This document shows, piece by piece, positions 1-10,732 of a stretch of DNA of 64,000 nt (position 1 is the stretch's first letter; each line of letters starts with the position of its first letter). This DNA is from Trichosphaerium sp. ATCC 40318 (Eukaryota; Discosea; Flabellinia; Trichosidae): contig JALMLS010000216.1 in the NCBI GenBank assembly GCA_038496445.1, forward strand, positions 124,001 to 188,000, written 5' to 3'. Under the pieces are notes generated by a model, which worked only from the letters and a program-made list of their open reading frames with translations, was not told the origin of the DNA and made no database searches. Made by a program: the position numbers and the translations under genes.

Positions 1-1028
1 TAACAGCTCTGGGTCAATGAATAATACAGTATCGTGTATTGTTTTATGCTGTTTTAATGTATGAAACGTTACAAGAGACGTCACTAGTTGTTCTTTTGAC
101 GCTATAGGAATATAAACAGCTTAAAACGCTTTAGTTGTCTTCATACCAGCGATTGAGGCGTAGCAATAGCTGTTTATCCCTCTTTGGTTTTGTACCCTAT
201 CAATATCTTGCGTATCTCTCGCACATATAATATCTAAGCAACAGAATCAGATGAACCAACGTTAAATTAACCACGTGGGTTCTTTTCCGTTTCAGATTCT
301 AACAAATACTTTATTATTAATGTGGGGCGTACAGACTAGCGTCCATACTGTCGAAACAGTTACAATTGGTAAGATGCATCGTTTAATCCACATGTGAGAC
401 CTCAAAAAAAAGCAAGTACACTAAGTCAAAACATATCAATACTAGGTTATCCAGCTGTCGTTATAACTTCTCTACAAAGGGTTAAGTAGAGGCCCTAGAT
501 ATCAAAGCCTACAAGTTTTCTTGTAGCGCCAGTATAAGTAAGTGTATTTGCATGAGAAAAACAAATATTGAGAGGTTCCCTTATGTACTCATTGTGATGC
601 TTTTGTTTTCTTTGTTTTTTGGTTTGGCTTAGCGACAAGCGCATGTGCCAATGAGACAAAAGTTGTATTCTAGATTAACCCATAACGGCGTTATCTTACT
701 TTAGCCACCCGAACAATGTGCATTACGTAATCTTTGAGGTATTCAGAAATAGAAAACAAGAATATTAAAGAAAACATCTGTGGTTTTGCTCGTTCAAATT
801 TTTCTTGGCTTAGAGTGATGCCCCTACGATTGAGGTTGTTGTAATCTGGGTGTTTTCCTTGAACTTTTAGCCTGGATTTCTTGGCTATCGTTTCCGTGGA
901 GGTTTTGATACTGATTTATTCAAAAGCCTATGTACAACGACGAGTGGCTGTTTCAATTGTTAGTTTTACGAACGTTGACAACGCTGAGGATGGTCGTAAA
1001 TACCGGGTTTTTTGGATTCAAGAAAAAT
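1..1028. other. Gene-free left edge with one repeat copy
   Basis: I see no credible coding exon in the first kilobase on either strand. The only structure recognised is the dispersed repeat listed separately at about 609-756. A CACGTG palindrome lies at 272-277. A gene lying mostly to the left of the window could have its 3' untranslated region here. Confidence 0.5.
609..756 (+). repeat. Dispersed ~190-bp repeat, copy 1 (internally deleted)
   Basis: This segment matches copies at 21322-21520 (+) and 58222-58415 (-). Shared blocks include AGCGACAAGCGCATGTGCC, the run GTTATCTTACTTTAGCCACC and the tail CGTAATCTTTGAGGTAT. Copy 1 lacks about 55-60 bp present in the other two, between GCATTAC and GTAATCTTTG. 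The missing part is bounded by TACG in the intact copies, as expected for a slippage or short-homology deletion. I see no terminal inverted repeats or target-site duplication. It may be a mobile-element relic or a conserved 3'-region element. Confidence 0.75.
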
Positions 1029-1635
1029 TTATTGAGCTTTTCCTTTCCTCCGTCTACGTCTGCGATTTTTTGAAGGTTTAGATGCCTGTCTTGGGTTTCC
1101 TTGATCTTCTTTTGTTTCATCAGTTGTTCCTAAAGAATGGAAGTTCATCATTAACTCATCCAAATCATCATCTGCTCTGTTTTTCTTTGTACGACGAATA
1201 ATTGTTTCTCCTTGTTGTTTTCCTCTTCGTTTATTTTTCCCTCTTTTCGTCTGTTGTCTTGGTCCTGTTTTTACAACCATATCATCATCTTCTTTATTAG
1301 TATCAAGAGTATCCATTTTTTCAGCTAATACCTAAACAAAGATTAAATAAGGTTTTGCGTTTCTCAAAATATTCCTTGTTTTCTGGGGTTGTTAAACTGC
1401 AAAAAACTCGAGTAAAAATCTTGTTGATTGACACAAAAAGAATACTTAGGGTTTGTAGGAGCAAGTCCACAGTAACAGACATTGTACTTGCACTTGATTT
1501 GGGTTTTTTCAAAAAAAAGAAAGAGGATTTTAGATGAATTGTTTAGTCTCTTGGTGATACCTTTTCGCGCTTGTCTTCATCTTCATCTTCACATTTTTCT
1601 TTCCAATATCTCAGAAGATTTATCAAATGAGACAT
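1029..1635 (-). CDS. Small Lys/Arg-rich protein with Cys-containing N-terminal exon, unknown
   Basis: The last exon (to the stop at 1029) encodes about 95 residues dominated by Lys, Arg, Asp and Glu and ends in a run of Arg followed by KGKAQ. A T-rich acceptor (TTTGTTTAG) precedes it at about 1334. Upstream on the same strand are two plausible exons: one starting with ATG at 1635 (MSHLINLLRYWKEKCEDE...) and one containing a CxxC-like stretch (YNVCYCGLAPTNPKY). I could not join the middle and last exons with a convincing donor, so the model is provisional. The composition suggests a nucleic-acid-associated or nucleolar protein, but I recognise no family. Confidence 0.4.
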
Positions 1636-1726
1636 TGAGCAATGTGCAAAGTAGCTTCGTAGAGAAGGAATCTCTTTATTATAAAGCTTGAGTAAAATAG
1701 TTATATACTCACTCTTGTCAGTAAAT

Positions 1727-3400
1727 CTATCCAGGAAAAACAGTTAGACAAACTTTGATTACTCTTAGATAATACCCTGATACTTGTCTTCTAGCCATTG
1801 ATTCGAAATCTGCAACATTACTATCTGGATTCAGCTAATGAGAAGAAAACAAGATTAGCAATTGATTTCAAAACTGAAGAACAATTGTTTGGTACCTTAT
1901 CGAGTGTATGTTTATAACATGTCTCAAGGCATTCTGTCAATGCATCAAGATGTCTCTTTACATTACCATAAATAGTGGCATGTTGTGGAAAGTACGTTAG
2001 GAATTCGTCACCTTTAAAAAAAGGAGTTAGAAAGAAAAGATTTTGTTTGATTATTTTTTTTTGAATATAATATTATATTCGTTGTGGTACCTTCATTTAC
2101 TCTTACAACCTCAACCATATTTCTGTAGTTTTGTTTATGTTTTTTTTTACTATCACACATATGTGCCAAAGCAACATAAGCAGGTGACTTAATATCTTGA
2201 TTAGTCTATTGAAAAAGAAGAAGAAAAGCGTGACATTACCTTTACTTTGACTCTATTGAACTTTGCATCACATACAACGTAACCTTCTACAATACAAATA
2301 TTAGCTTCAAGTATTGAAAGTAATGGGATACTAAAAAGGGTTGTTTATATGTACCAGCCTCTGTAGGTTTTAATAAACGAGCTGCATCAACAACTTCGTT
2401 TAAATTTGATAATGGAACAGTTTTGACACATAACCACCCGTTTTCCTTGGCAACTGGTTCAGGTGATAGCTATGAATCATGAGCATTGATTATGTTATTT
2501 CCGTATACTTACTTCCTCCAAAGTTTTCATGTCCCTTACACCATGTAATGTTACAATATCTTTATCGGGGATTACTTGTATAATATTTCTAAAACAAAGA
2601 ATGTTAATTTCTTAGCTCCTACAAGTCAAGAAAACAAAATCACGTGCTCTTTTGATGTCATCTCAAATAAATAAACGTATGTTGTTTCTATAGGATCATT
2701 GTATCCCATCTAGTAGTGCGTCAAACCTCACAAAAAACAAATTGTTCATGAACGAAAATATGAGTTTTTTGAAACACTGTCAACGGAACTGTACCTCCTT
2801 CCATATTCTCCAAAATATTTCTGCTATCGTTGGACCTTCTCTGTTTAATGGCATTGATGCATCTGGTACACCGATAGAAGCAACATTCCATTTGTCGCCG
2901 TACCTTCAACGAAAATTAAAAAAGATGTCAAAACAAAAGTTTTTTTTTTTCGAAGTTGGTACAAGTTACTATGTCTCTCTGGAGCCTACGCACCAGTACA
3001 TGTCTATCATAGTACCATCAAGCTTCTCATATACCTTTGCTGTCGTCCAATCAATTTTAGCTGCACATTTCTCACCGTAGTTGAAGAATTTGATGTAAGG
3101 GAGTGCGACAGGCTCCCAGTTATTCTTTTCGTCCAATATTAAGCCTCGGCACTCTTGCACAATTTTACGCGTGAATGGAGATTGTAGCTGAGCGATTTAG
3201 TGCGTTTTAAGTTGTATTGGGGCATTTGGTTCATAAAAAACTGTAAAAATTACTATGCGTACCTGATTATACCGTAGAGAATATAGGTTAGGAAACTCGT
3301 TCGATTGACGCACTTGGATTGAAAATTTGTCCTTCAAAGCGTCAATACCATTGAGTCGTACAAATTTAACAACAAGGAGCTTGGATTCGTTGAGTTCCAT
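1727..3400 (-). CDS. T4 Rnl1-type RNA ligase
   Basis: The enzyme would seal RNA ends through a ligase-adenylate intermediate. About ten exons give a protein of roughly 380 residues, close to T4 RNA ligase 1 (374). Motif I is visible as EKLDGT, with the adenylated Lys, at about 3030. It is preceded by ECRGLIL and FFNYGE, the usual N-terminal pattern. Further on come a motif-III-like stretch (YVYLFEMTS), LHGVRD, and motif V in EGYVVCDAKFNRVKVK with paired Lys residues. Start: ATG at 3400 opens exon 1, which ends at a GTACGC donor. The intron at 2589-2647 keeps frame only with a GC donor (GCACGT). Such ligases occur in phages, fungi and scattered protists. The role (tRNA or RNA repair) is inferred, not shown. 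Confidence 0.85.
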
Positions 3401-3533
3401 TAATCACTGCTTTTTCTAATGTAGTTACCAAAATGTAAAAAACAGCGAAATTTCCAAAAAATTGTGTTCTTTACTCAAAATCAGTTACTGTTCAACTACT
3501 GTAGTCAAGTAAGCCTCACACTACAATACGTTA

Positions 3534-3967
3534 ATGATGCAGATGGCAAGTAAACGTTCAGGAAAAACAAGCACAAAAACGCTTGATAACACTGAGGATA
3601 AGTCTAATTTAGAGTATATCCCTCCCCAAGTACGTAGTTTGCTATAAATTCTAAAAAATGTCGTTAACAGCTTAGAAAATGCGCATAATGTGTTGCTTCG
3701 CCTCGAAAGAGATACTAGCGGCCTTTGGTGTTGATGACAAGGAATTTACGTTAGAACTTGAAGTACCAGCAAAAGTAGGCTGGCTACTACATACCAAAGA
3801 GCTAATAAACCTTTTAGACAACTCCAGAAGCTCTATTGAAAATTTTGGGTGACAGATACCCTCAACTTGCTGAGGTGATCCCTAAAACGACAGTAAAAAT
3901 AGATGGCGTCACACCAGGTGGTATAAACTTTTATACATTGAATGAAGGCGACAAAGTGACAGTTTAG
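3534..3967 (+). CDS. Possible MoaD/ThiS-like ubiquitin-fold protein
   Basis: Three exons read through in phase: a 5' exon from ATG 3534 to a GTACGT donor, a middle exon from 3676, and a last exon after a 43-nt intron (3775-3817). From Met 3679 the product begins MRIMCCFASKEILAAFGV and ends LNEGDKVTV. This spacing recalls small sulfur-carrier proteins, where a beta-strand, a helix and a final 'l.eGDkV' strand precede the C-terminal Gly-Gly. The expected Gly-Gly is missing because the stop falls straight after the strand, so either the fold is used without sulfur transfer or a further 3' exon exists. A downstream open stretch after AACTACGATGAAATAC could be that exon. Family assignment is tentative. 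Confidence 0.4.
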
Positions 3968-4391
3968 AAAATGAACAAAAAACTTGACATCAACTACGCT
4001 TATTATTCTGTCCGTGTGACAGAACTACGATGAAATACATAAAGCTTTTGCCCCTTTGTACTACAAATACTACCGCGGAAGTAAGATTAAATTAAGAAAC
4101 GGTAATTTTGGTCTTCCGTTTTTATGCAAAAGTCGAATGACTTCAGTTTTTTCGACTTGAGTCGTTTTGTACAAATTAAGCAATGTCAACTAATATCGTA
4201 TTGCCGCCTTATAATTGTTACACTAATCTCCGAAATACCATTTGTTGTTAAATCAATGTTAAAGTACAATGTGCTCAGTGTCATCAGCAATGGATGCCAA
4301 AATTCTCATTTGTGGTACAAATAGATCCGGTGAATTCTACGTCAATGACTTCCCCGATTGTGTGCCAATTATAGTATCCTTTCCGGAATGG

Positions 4392-4655
4392 TCAACTGGT
4401 ACATTTGTAGTTTTTACAAGCAATTGTAACTTGGAGCCTGTCTCCAATTTTCAAATTATCAAGCTCTGTATCACCAACTGGATTTATATCATGCCTGTCA
4501 TTATAACGGTTAGCCACGGGGAATCTTTGTTTTGTAAAAAAAGGTACCAGACAAAGAAGGAAGAGGAGGCTGCAGCAGCCGCGCACAACGCCGAGATACC
4601 CAACTTTTTCACAGATACCACAGATACGTGAAAAAGTCACCATGGAGTACACCAT
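4392..4655 (-). CDS. Uncertain small gene, unknown
   Basis: An open stretch on the minus strand contains a typical intron (GTACCT ... ATGACAG, about 4496-4547). After splicing, an Ala-rich hydrophobic segment (LCAAAAASSSFFVW) is followed by a polar tail containing ELDNLKIGDRLQVTIAC. A single membrane anchor with a small domain would fit. The start codon and the 3' end are unresolved: the anchor frame has a stop shortly upstream, and another open frame (YNWHTIGEVIDVEF) continues downstream. I recognise no family. Confidence 0.25.
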   Translation of the reverse strand: MVYSMVTFSRICGICEKVGYLGVVRGCCSLLFLLCLVPFFTKQRFPVANRYNDRHDINPVGDTELDNLKIGDRLQVTIACKNYKCTS

Positions 4656-4918
4656 TGACCCATCTTTTTTTTCAGCAACAGAAACAGATTGAGCTGCAGC
4701 GAAAATTTTGTTGTGGATAAAGAACGTACTAACGCTTTTTGAACGTTAAGTTTAGATCCATTGCAATGGTTTTAGGGGATACGTAAATCATCGTTGTATA
4801 TCGAAGGTTGTATAAGGTGTAAGAATAAATTTACGATGCATCAAGTTGTTGGGTAACGTGAAAAAATCAACTGCAACTAAAAATAGCAAGGAAAAAAATT
4901 CACGTGTTGATTGTTTTA

Positions 4919-6116
4919 TTACAATGACAAAGCGTAAACAGCAAATTGGGGTACCCAATGATCATAAGCATAGAATAATTCAGATTGAATATAATTCTTT
5001 TGAATGGCATCATGGTCCCTCATACCTTGATGAACATGATCATAAAAAGATCTCTCAAAGACATCTGATAATTCTTTGTCATCTACGCGTCTACTCAGAG
5101 ACCGTAAAGCCCAAGCACGGCTCCAATTTAATCCGAAAACATGAACAGGCATATCAGAAGACGCTTTAACTTTCAAAGGATCAAGATTCTGGCCAATTCC
5201 GCAATATTCTTTGATGAACGCCATAAGACGCTCTGTATCGAGTACAGAAGCTATTAAATAAGCCAAGTTTCCAAAGGGCGAGAAGAACTCCACTGAGGAG
5301 TGATCTGAAGTAAAATCACGCACAGAACAGTTTGATATGTTGTCTAGGATCTCTATTGTTATGTTCTTTACTCTTTCCATCTTCTCTTTGCTTCCAATGA
5401 ACTCGTAAAACTCATACAGCTGTACAAGAGCCCAAGGTATATTGCTGTACTCAACAGAGCATGGATCTATCTTATTGAGAGCTTCTATACGTTTTATGAG
5501 AGTATCAGCAACACCAGATGCAATTGGCCGTAGAATAGTATGATTCAAGTTATTTTCTAGCCTTCTCAGTAGTTAGCACAGCCAAGACGAGAACCAACTT
5601 GTCGGCAAAAACGCACGTTTGCTTTTGACACCATTTTTCACAATCAATTGCTAGCCTCAACAGCCAAGCTCTTCCGTATGGATACTCAAAGTTAGGATGT
5701 TGGTTTAGCAGCTCAGTTTCTTTTAAACGGATTAGTAAAATGAAGCAAAACCTCTTCTTCTATACCTTTTTTCAGCGTCTCTGGTGTAAATCGCTTATAC
5801 ACTGCAAGGGCTTCATTGTGCGACTGAGGATCATCTATTACAATAGCTTTATGCCGTTTAAGCTTTAAAGTTTTTGTACAGCATAGTTACTAGCGTACCT
5901 ATGCGGAATAGTGCCCAATGAGCATGAACTGCAGAGTGCCAGTCGTATGAGCCGTTAAAAATTGCATGGTTAGTACATTCCTTCAATAAACCAGCCTTAA
6001 TCAACGGACGTAATAGCGTAAGCTGCTGTACTCTTTTTGTCTAAATTATCGAACAGTTGAAAAAAAAAACGCTTGACGCACTTCCATTCCGTTGATACCG
6101 CTTTGCTTACAGACAT
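4919..6116 (-). CDS. DUF2891 family protein, frame broken once
   Basis: Several family hallmarks appear in order: NGSYDWHSAVHAHWAL (exon 2), FEYPYGRAWLLRLA, HVFGLNWSRAWALRSL and, at the end, a tract finishing HWVPQFAVYALSL. DUF2891 proteins are mostly bacterial, with no settled function. The His/Trp/Arg motifs suggest an enzyme. Start: ATG at 6116, followed by a 36-nt intron and a GTACGC-donor intron. Near 5733 the frame breaks: the sequence TTTAAAAGAAACTGAG runs into a stop, whereas removing one A from the AAAA run joins two exons that are otherwise continuous. I cannot tell whether this is a sequencing error or a real lesion. A homologue of bacterial type with at least four introns suggests an old acquisition. 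Confidence 0.75.
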
Positions 6117-7005
6117 ACTCCGTACTCCGTTATTGGTTTTGTTTTGTGTGCCGCGACTTTTTTAAACTGCATTTAGACGTACGTATGTCAATTATGTTTT
6201 TTACGCTGAAAAACGTAGTGGGATGGTGTTTAGAGCTAATGTGCTAAACATGTTTTCTTGCCATATTTTTACTCACCTATTTCACGCATTTTTGGTGTAT
6301 AGTGGGCTTTGAGGTAGCCAACAAGGCGTAGTGCGCCTTGTTATGTACTTTACACGAACTTGTCCACAAAGCAAGTGTGACAATTTGAGCGTAGGAGTCA
6401 CGACAATATACAAGGAATCGAATTACTGTTTTGGTTAGTACAAGCAGAAAGACCTCCTCACAAAGTCTTAATCGATAATTTGAGCACGGAACTCGTAATT
6501 GTCACCAACATTTCCGGGTGACGCGGTCATCTGTGGGCTTAGTGGCAGCGAAAGGGATTGTTCACAAAAACCTCCGTAACGAAATTTTGCTTTTTGGTAT
6601 TTATGTTTTGTGTGTTCTTCATTTAATAAACAAGCTGTGAAACGTTATTGCGTAGTGTTATACTTTGATTCACTAGACCTTTGCTGAATTAAGAACTTTT
6701 GGGGTAGTCTGGGGCAGAAAACTACGGCTTTTTTAGAATAGTCGTCGCGATAGCTGCTTCTCCTTGGTTAACGCGATGTCGAGTCTAGTACGCACTTATA
6801 TTGGTCTAATACGCGAATACTTATAAAATAATAGCTACATGCTCTTCAAGTGTCTCCAATATTCTCATTTATTGACCACCACAGCGCCGAGCTATTTTTC
6901 TTTTGGTACGTGTCTTCAAGACGAAAAAACGAGAATATCGTACTGTATCACTAGTGGTGCATTGTTTCATTCCTATGGTTGTTTTTCGATACTTACTAGT
7001 GTAGG
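6117..7005. other. Intergenic, no gene recognised
   Basis: I found no exon series supported by both frame and splice sites. A few short ATG frames (for example at 6186 and 6777) end quickly. One of them can be spliced into the following gene in a different frame, but that gives a less convincing product. Confidence 0.4.
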
Positions 7006-7241
7006 ATGAGTGTCCCAGCTATGGCGTTGCTTTTACTACCAAAACGGTATGGTATCGCTGTTTTTACAGTTCTTTGTATTGCGAGCATGGTGCGCATAAA
7101 AAAATCTCTTAGACATGAAAGACTAACGGTTCTCAGGCCGTTTTGGGCTTCTTGTGCTCTTTTATAACACTAGCGCATATTCCACTACTTTGGATGGCTT
7201 GTCTAGCGCTTAGTGTAGCACCAACATATTTATACAAGTAA
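7006..7241 (+). CDS. 62-residue membrane micro-protein, unknown
   Basis: Two exons (7006-7089 and 7137-7241) join in phase through a 47-nt intron with a GTGCGC donor and TTCTCAG acceptor. The product starts MSVPAMALLLLPKRYGIA and has two long hydrophobic spans separated by a Phe-Ile-Thr-Leu-Ala-His turn. It ends LSVAPTYLYK. It is too short for a family call from sequence alone. Two-helix proteins of this size are often subunits of membrane complexes in the ER or mitochondrion. That is an inference. Confidence 0.5.
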
Positions 7242-7489
7242 GTATGATAGCATTAAACCACAAAGTCGATTATCAATCGGAATCGCACAAAAACGAAGAA
7301 AAGTGACAGTTTTTTTTTTTGCGTTCCGTTTTTTTTTAAAATGGCAGTTTCGTTAGACATATATGATATAAACAATCGCCAATATATGCAATGCTTGCCA
7401 ATTGCAGTTTTCGAAAAGCAAAAAATTGTTTTGTTTTAAAGATAAGTGTGGTTGACTGATATACGATATTTAGAGAAGATAAAAAGATC

Positions 7490-9284
7490 TTGACATTAAG
7501 ATGGATCATTGTGTTTTTATACATTGCATTCTACTTTTATATTAGCATTGTTTGCAGAGAACCTGAGACATTAAATGCTCCTGACCCTTGGTCTGCACCT
7601 TCTCCTTTTTGTAGTGGATTAAATGCGACTGATATGCATCCAATCCACTTTGAAACATTTAAGCGTGAATACACAAAGATGCACAGGTATTTGACCATTT
7701 TTTTTTTTTTTTTTTTGAAGATATATCTTCCCTGTTCTTTGTGTCAAGGTTCTTTCTCCTTTGATATATCTGTTTTACTTATGACATTAATATATTTAAC
7801 TAAGTTTTGTTTTAAAGAGAGATGATGGCTGGACCAAAGTCCAAACAACGGTTACTTATTTACGAACCAGGAAATTTTGGACTTGGAAATAGATTACAAG
7901 CTATCTTATCCGCATTTGTTTTGGCAGCAAGTACTAACCGTGCATTCCTGCTTCACTGGAAAGAGTCTTCATTGTGTGACACTGACGCACGCGATCTATT
8001 TCAGGTAAGCTTTTGACACTGACACCTTCGAAAAGCGCGTGAATTGAGATCTCGTGGTAGTCTAAAAACTCAAAAAAGGCAACTTTCTACGCCAGAATAG
8101 AGTGGATTTGCCTTTTTTGAATGTTTGGTCGAAAAAATACTCCATTTTTTATGATTATTTATTTATTTTTTGTTGTGTAGGATGTTGATTTTGGGTGGCA
8201 CTTACATAACTATTCTGATGTGAGTCTATCTGGAAGAGATGTTTTCAGAATGGATTTTGAGTATAAAAGAAGCCATCCTCTTCGATGGGGCTCAACTTTT
8301 CGTAACTGTTACAATGGCTTTGTTTGTGATGCTGATCTTGGTATCCCAGAGGATAAACGGATTGTACACTTAAAATCAAACCAATGGTACACTATACAAC
8401 GAAAGAAAAACTCCGTCAGATTTTTTTCGCTTTTTTTGTTGGCTTTTCTCATTTTTTTTTCGTGTCTTTTGGCGACTTACTTATTGATTTACTAGGTTTT
8501 TACCTGCGCTAATGCATAATGAACACCACCGTTATCAAGTTTGTAAAACTTTTGGTAATGTGAACGAAATTTTTGGTCGTCTTTCACGTTGGCTTTTGGT
8601 ACCACTTCCAGAGATTCAAGATGTTATCGATAGTGTAAAAGAGAAGCATTTTAAAGATAACACTGTTATTGGTATTCAAATAAGAGCAAACGAAAAATTA
8701 GGCGTACCAAAGCGTCATATCCCAACATTTCATTCTTGTGCTACTTTTCTATCTGACGAACCAACAACTCGATATTTTTTGGCCACAGACAGTGGTAAAG
8801 TTCGTCAACAGTTCCGTATACACGTTGGAGATCGTCTTATAGATGTACGTCCTAGATAGAGCGTCAGAACTCAAAGTTTCTGACTTTCTTTTGTTTAGAT
8901 TCCAAAAGAGAGTTTCAAAGGATTGAAACCTATTGCAATGGCTCTTGTGGATATGTGGCTTCTTGGTGAGTCAAATGAGATCATTGCTTCACCTGGATCT
9001 ACTTTTGGTGCAGCTGGATTTGCACGTACTGGTGTTGTACCACATGTCGTGAACAACCAGAATCAATGTGTTAGGTATGTGCCCTCATGCATTCTTTTTT
9101 GTTTTTTTTTTTGTTTGGTTTTCTTGGTTCTTTCTTCTTTTTTTCTGTTTGGATCTAACGACGTTTTAGGATGTTGACAAGTCAACCTTGCTTTCATTAT
9201 TACTTTGGTATGTTCAGACTAAAATGTTGGACAGCTGAAAAGCTAAAAACAGATATGCTTAACCATGAGAATTGTTTTGTTTGA
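7490..9284 (+). CDS. Fucosyltransferase-like type II membrane glycosyltransferase
   Basis: Six exons encode a Golgi-type enzyme. An N-terminal hydrophobic anchor (WIIVFLYIAFYFYISIVC) is followed by a lumenal domain with FGLGNRLQAILSAFVLA, the sugar-nucleotide motif IGIQIRA, the strand YFLATDSGKVRQQF and ASPGSTFGAAGFA. This order matches the GT37/GT11-like alpha-fucosyltransferase superfamily, which transfers fucose from GDP-fucose. The gene ends TGA 9284 after an exon with TSQPCFHYYFG. The 5' end is unsettled: the frame is open from about 7470 but begins with TTG at 7490, and the ATG at 7501 is in another frame. A short upstream exon is therefore likely. The acceptor specificity cannot be read from sequence. 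Confidence 0.8.
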
Positions 9285-9876
9285 CAAGTATCAAAGAAGA
9301 AGCAAAAAAAAAAGAAAAGAAACCAAAACAAAAAAGAAAAGGATGTAATTTTAACTTGTGAATAAAATAAAAACCAACCACAATTTTCAGTGCGAGAAGA
9401 GCACCTCCCCAATAACCGAGTGATTAAATAATTAGTAATACAAACTTGATACTCAACACGCAAACGAAAACAATAGATGAAATGTGACGTAAGAACCGTG
9501 ACCTGAAATAACGCTATTTTTTTAGCTAAGGCTGATTTTTCGAGATGGGATGTGATAGGCAGCCTTTGTGCAACTCTGCAACGTACACACTAGTGTATCC
9601 TTATGGAATACTTCACATGAGCATAAGGGCAGAAAGTCACGTGGGTGCTACAAATCGGGAGTGGCTTTTAAAAAGTGGGCTTAACGTTACAATCAAACAG
9701 CGAATGTAAAAGCACAATGTACCTACGCTGTAAACCTTGAAAGTTTGAGGAGGTCGTTCTCAAACAATGCGACACTGAGAAAAACTCAACTATTGTTCAT
9801 TTCTGGTAAGCAATGAGACCTTTTCACTTAAATTTGACACCGTGACATCAAAAACCAAGAAATAAACAAAAGCGGT
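9285..9876. other. Intergenic, one doubtful micro-gene
   Basis: The convergent gap holds no strong exon. A possible three-exon plus-strand reading from ATG 9479 (MKCDADFSRWDVIGSL...) uses a GTAAGA and a GTACAC donor, but gives only about 35 residues. A CACGTG lies near 9639. Confidence 0.3.
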
Positions 9877-10714
9877 TTACGCTAAACTGCAAAACGCCTT
9901 ATTTTTATCTATTTGGTGTTTGGTCGGGCTTAGCAAGCGTATAGTAAATAGAATAGTCTCCAAATTCAACAGGTAACCCTTTTTCAAATGAGATAAGTTT
10001 AACCGGCCTTGAATAGCCTTACCTTTAGTAGAAACAGCGATTTTCATATGTTTTGACTCGAATAGTGATTGACCAATACTAATTGCTTCCCCTGCCGTTA
10101 TATTATACTTTTCTTGCATCCATTCTATAGCGTAAGTGCCAGTAAACACGTCATTCCATGTATAAAACCTCCCACCACGGAATTTTTTAATGTTCTCTGT
10201 GGAAAACGTGCTATCAACAGCTAGCATATCTTCAAGTACTTTTAAGGGTTGCGGTGATCCCATGTGAGGCAGATTAGAAGGTACACTTTGGAAAGTAAAG
10301 ACAAGAAAGCTGCAAACTGAGGTCAACTTTTGTAAATTGTTAAAAAGGTTCAAAGAAATAGTGCCTGTCAAATTTGGTATTACGGAGAAGATTAAAAAAC
10401 CACACAGCTAACAGACTATTTATTGTTTGAGTAGCTACTCATGTACAAGTTTTCTATCGAGTGTTAAATCCACAGTTCCTAACTGTGTCAGCAAAGATGG
10501 TAAAAAAAGAAAGCTGGTGCAAATTGTACCAATCAAATTGGTAACAATGCCTCTTCTGTCTCCATTTTGCTTTCCACCCAGCCAACACTGCTGGTAAAAC
10601 ATCGACAGGTGCCAGGACAATAGGTTGATTCAACAAACTCTTTTTGGACTGAGCTTGTACAAACTTTTCATAGGGTACTTCTGTGAACTGCAGCTGACCT
10701 TTAATCATTCCCAT
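9877..10714 (-). CDS. DEP-domain protein
   Basis: The C-terminal exon carries a DEP domain: GGRFYTWNDVFTGTYAIEWM followed by the helix ITAGEAISIGQSLFESKHM. DEP domains place signalling proteins at membranes or on GPCR tails. Upstream on the same strand, ATG 10714 opens an exon reading MGMIKGQLQFTEVPYEKF and PIVLAPVDVLPAVLAGWKAK, plausible protein of no family I know. A middle exon (LLTQLGTVDLTLDRKLVHE) probably sits near 10440-10500, but its junctions are ambiguous. The stop is at 9877. The gene shares its strand with the next gene upstream, separated by under 20 bp, so transcripts may overlap. Confidence 0.6.
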
Positions 10715-10732
10715 GCTAATACTATTAGTCTG

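Noticed and set aside
630-650. A-box-like TGGCTTAGCGAC in the dispersed repeat, suggesting a tRNA-derived SINE
   Set aside because: No B-box at the expected distance and the match varies between copies; not enough for a SINE call.
2763-2800. An 18-nt intron (GTACAG...GACAG) in the RNA ligase
   Set aside because: A normal-sized intron ending at CTACTAG joins WKE to the family motif YVYLFEMTS in phase, so the tiny intron is not needed.
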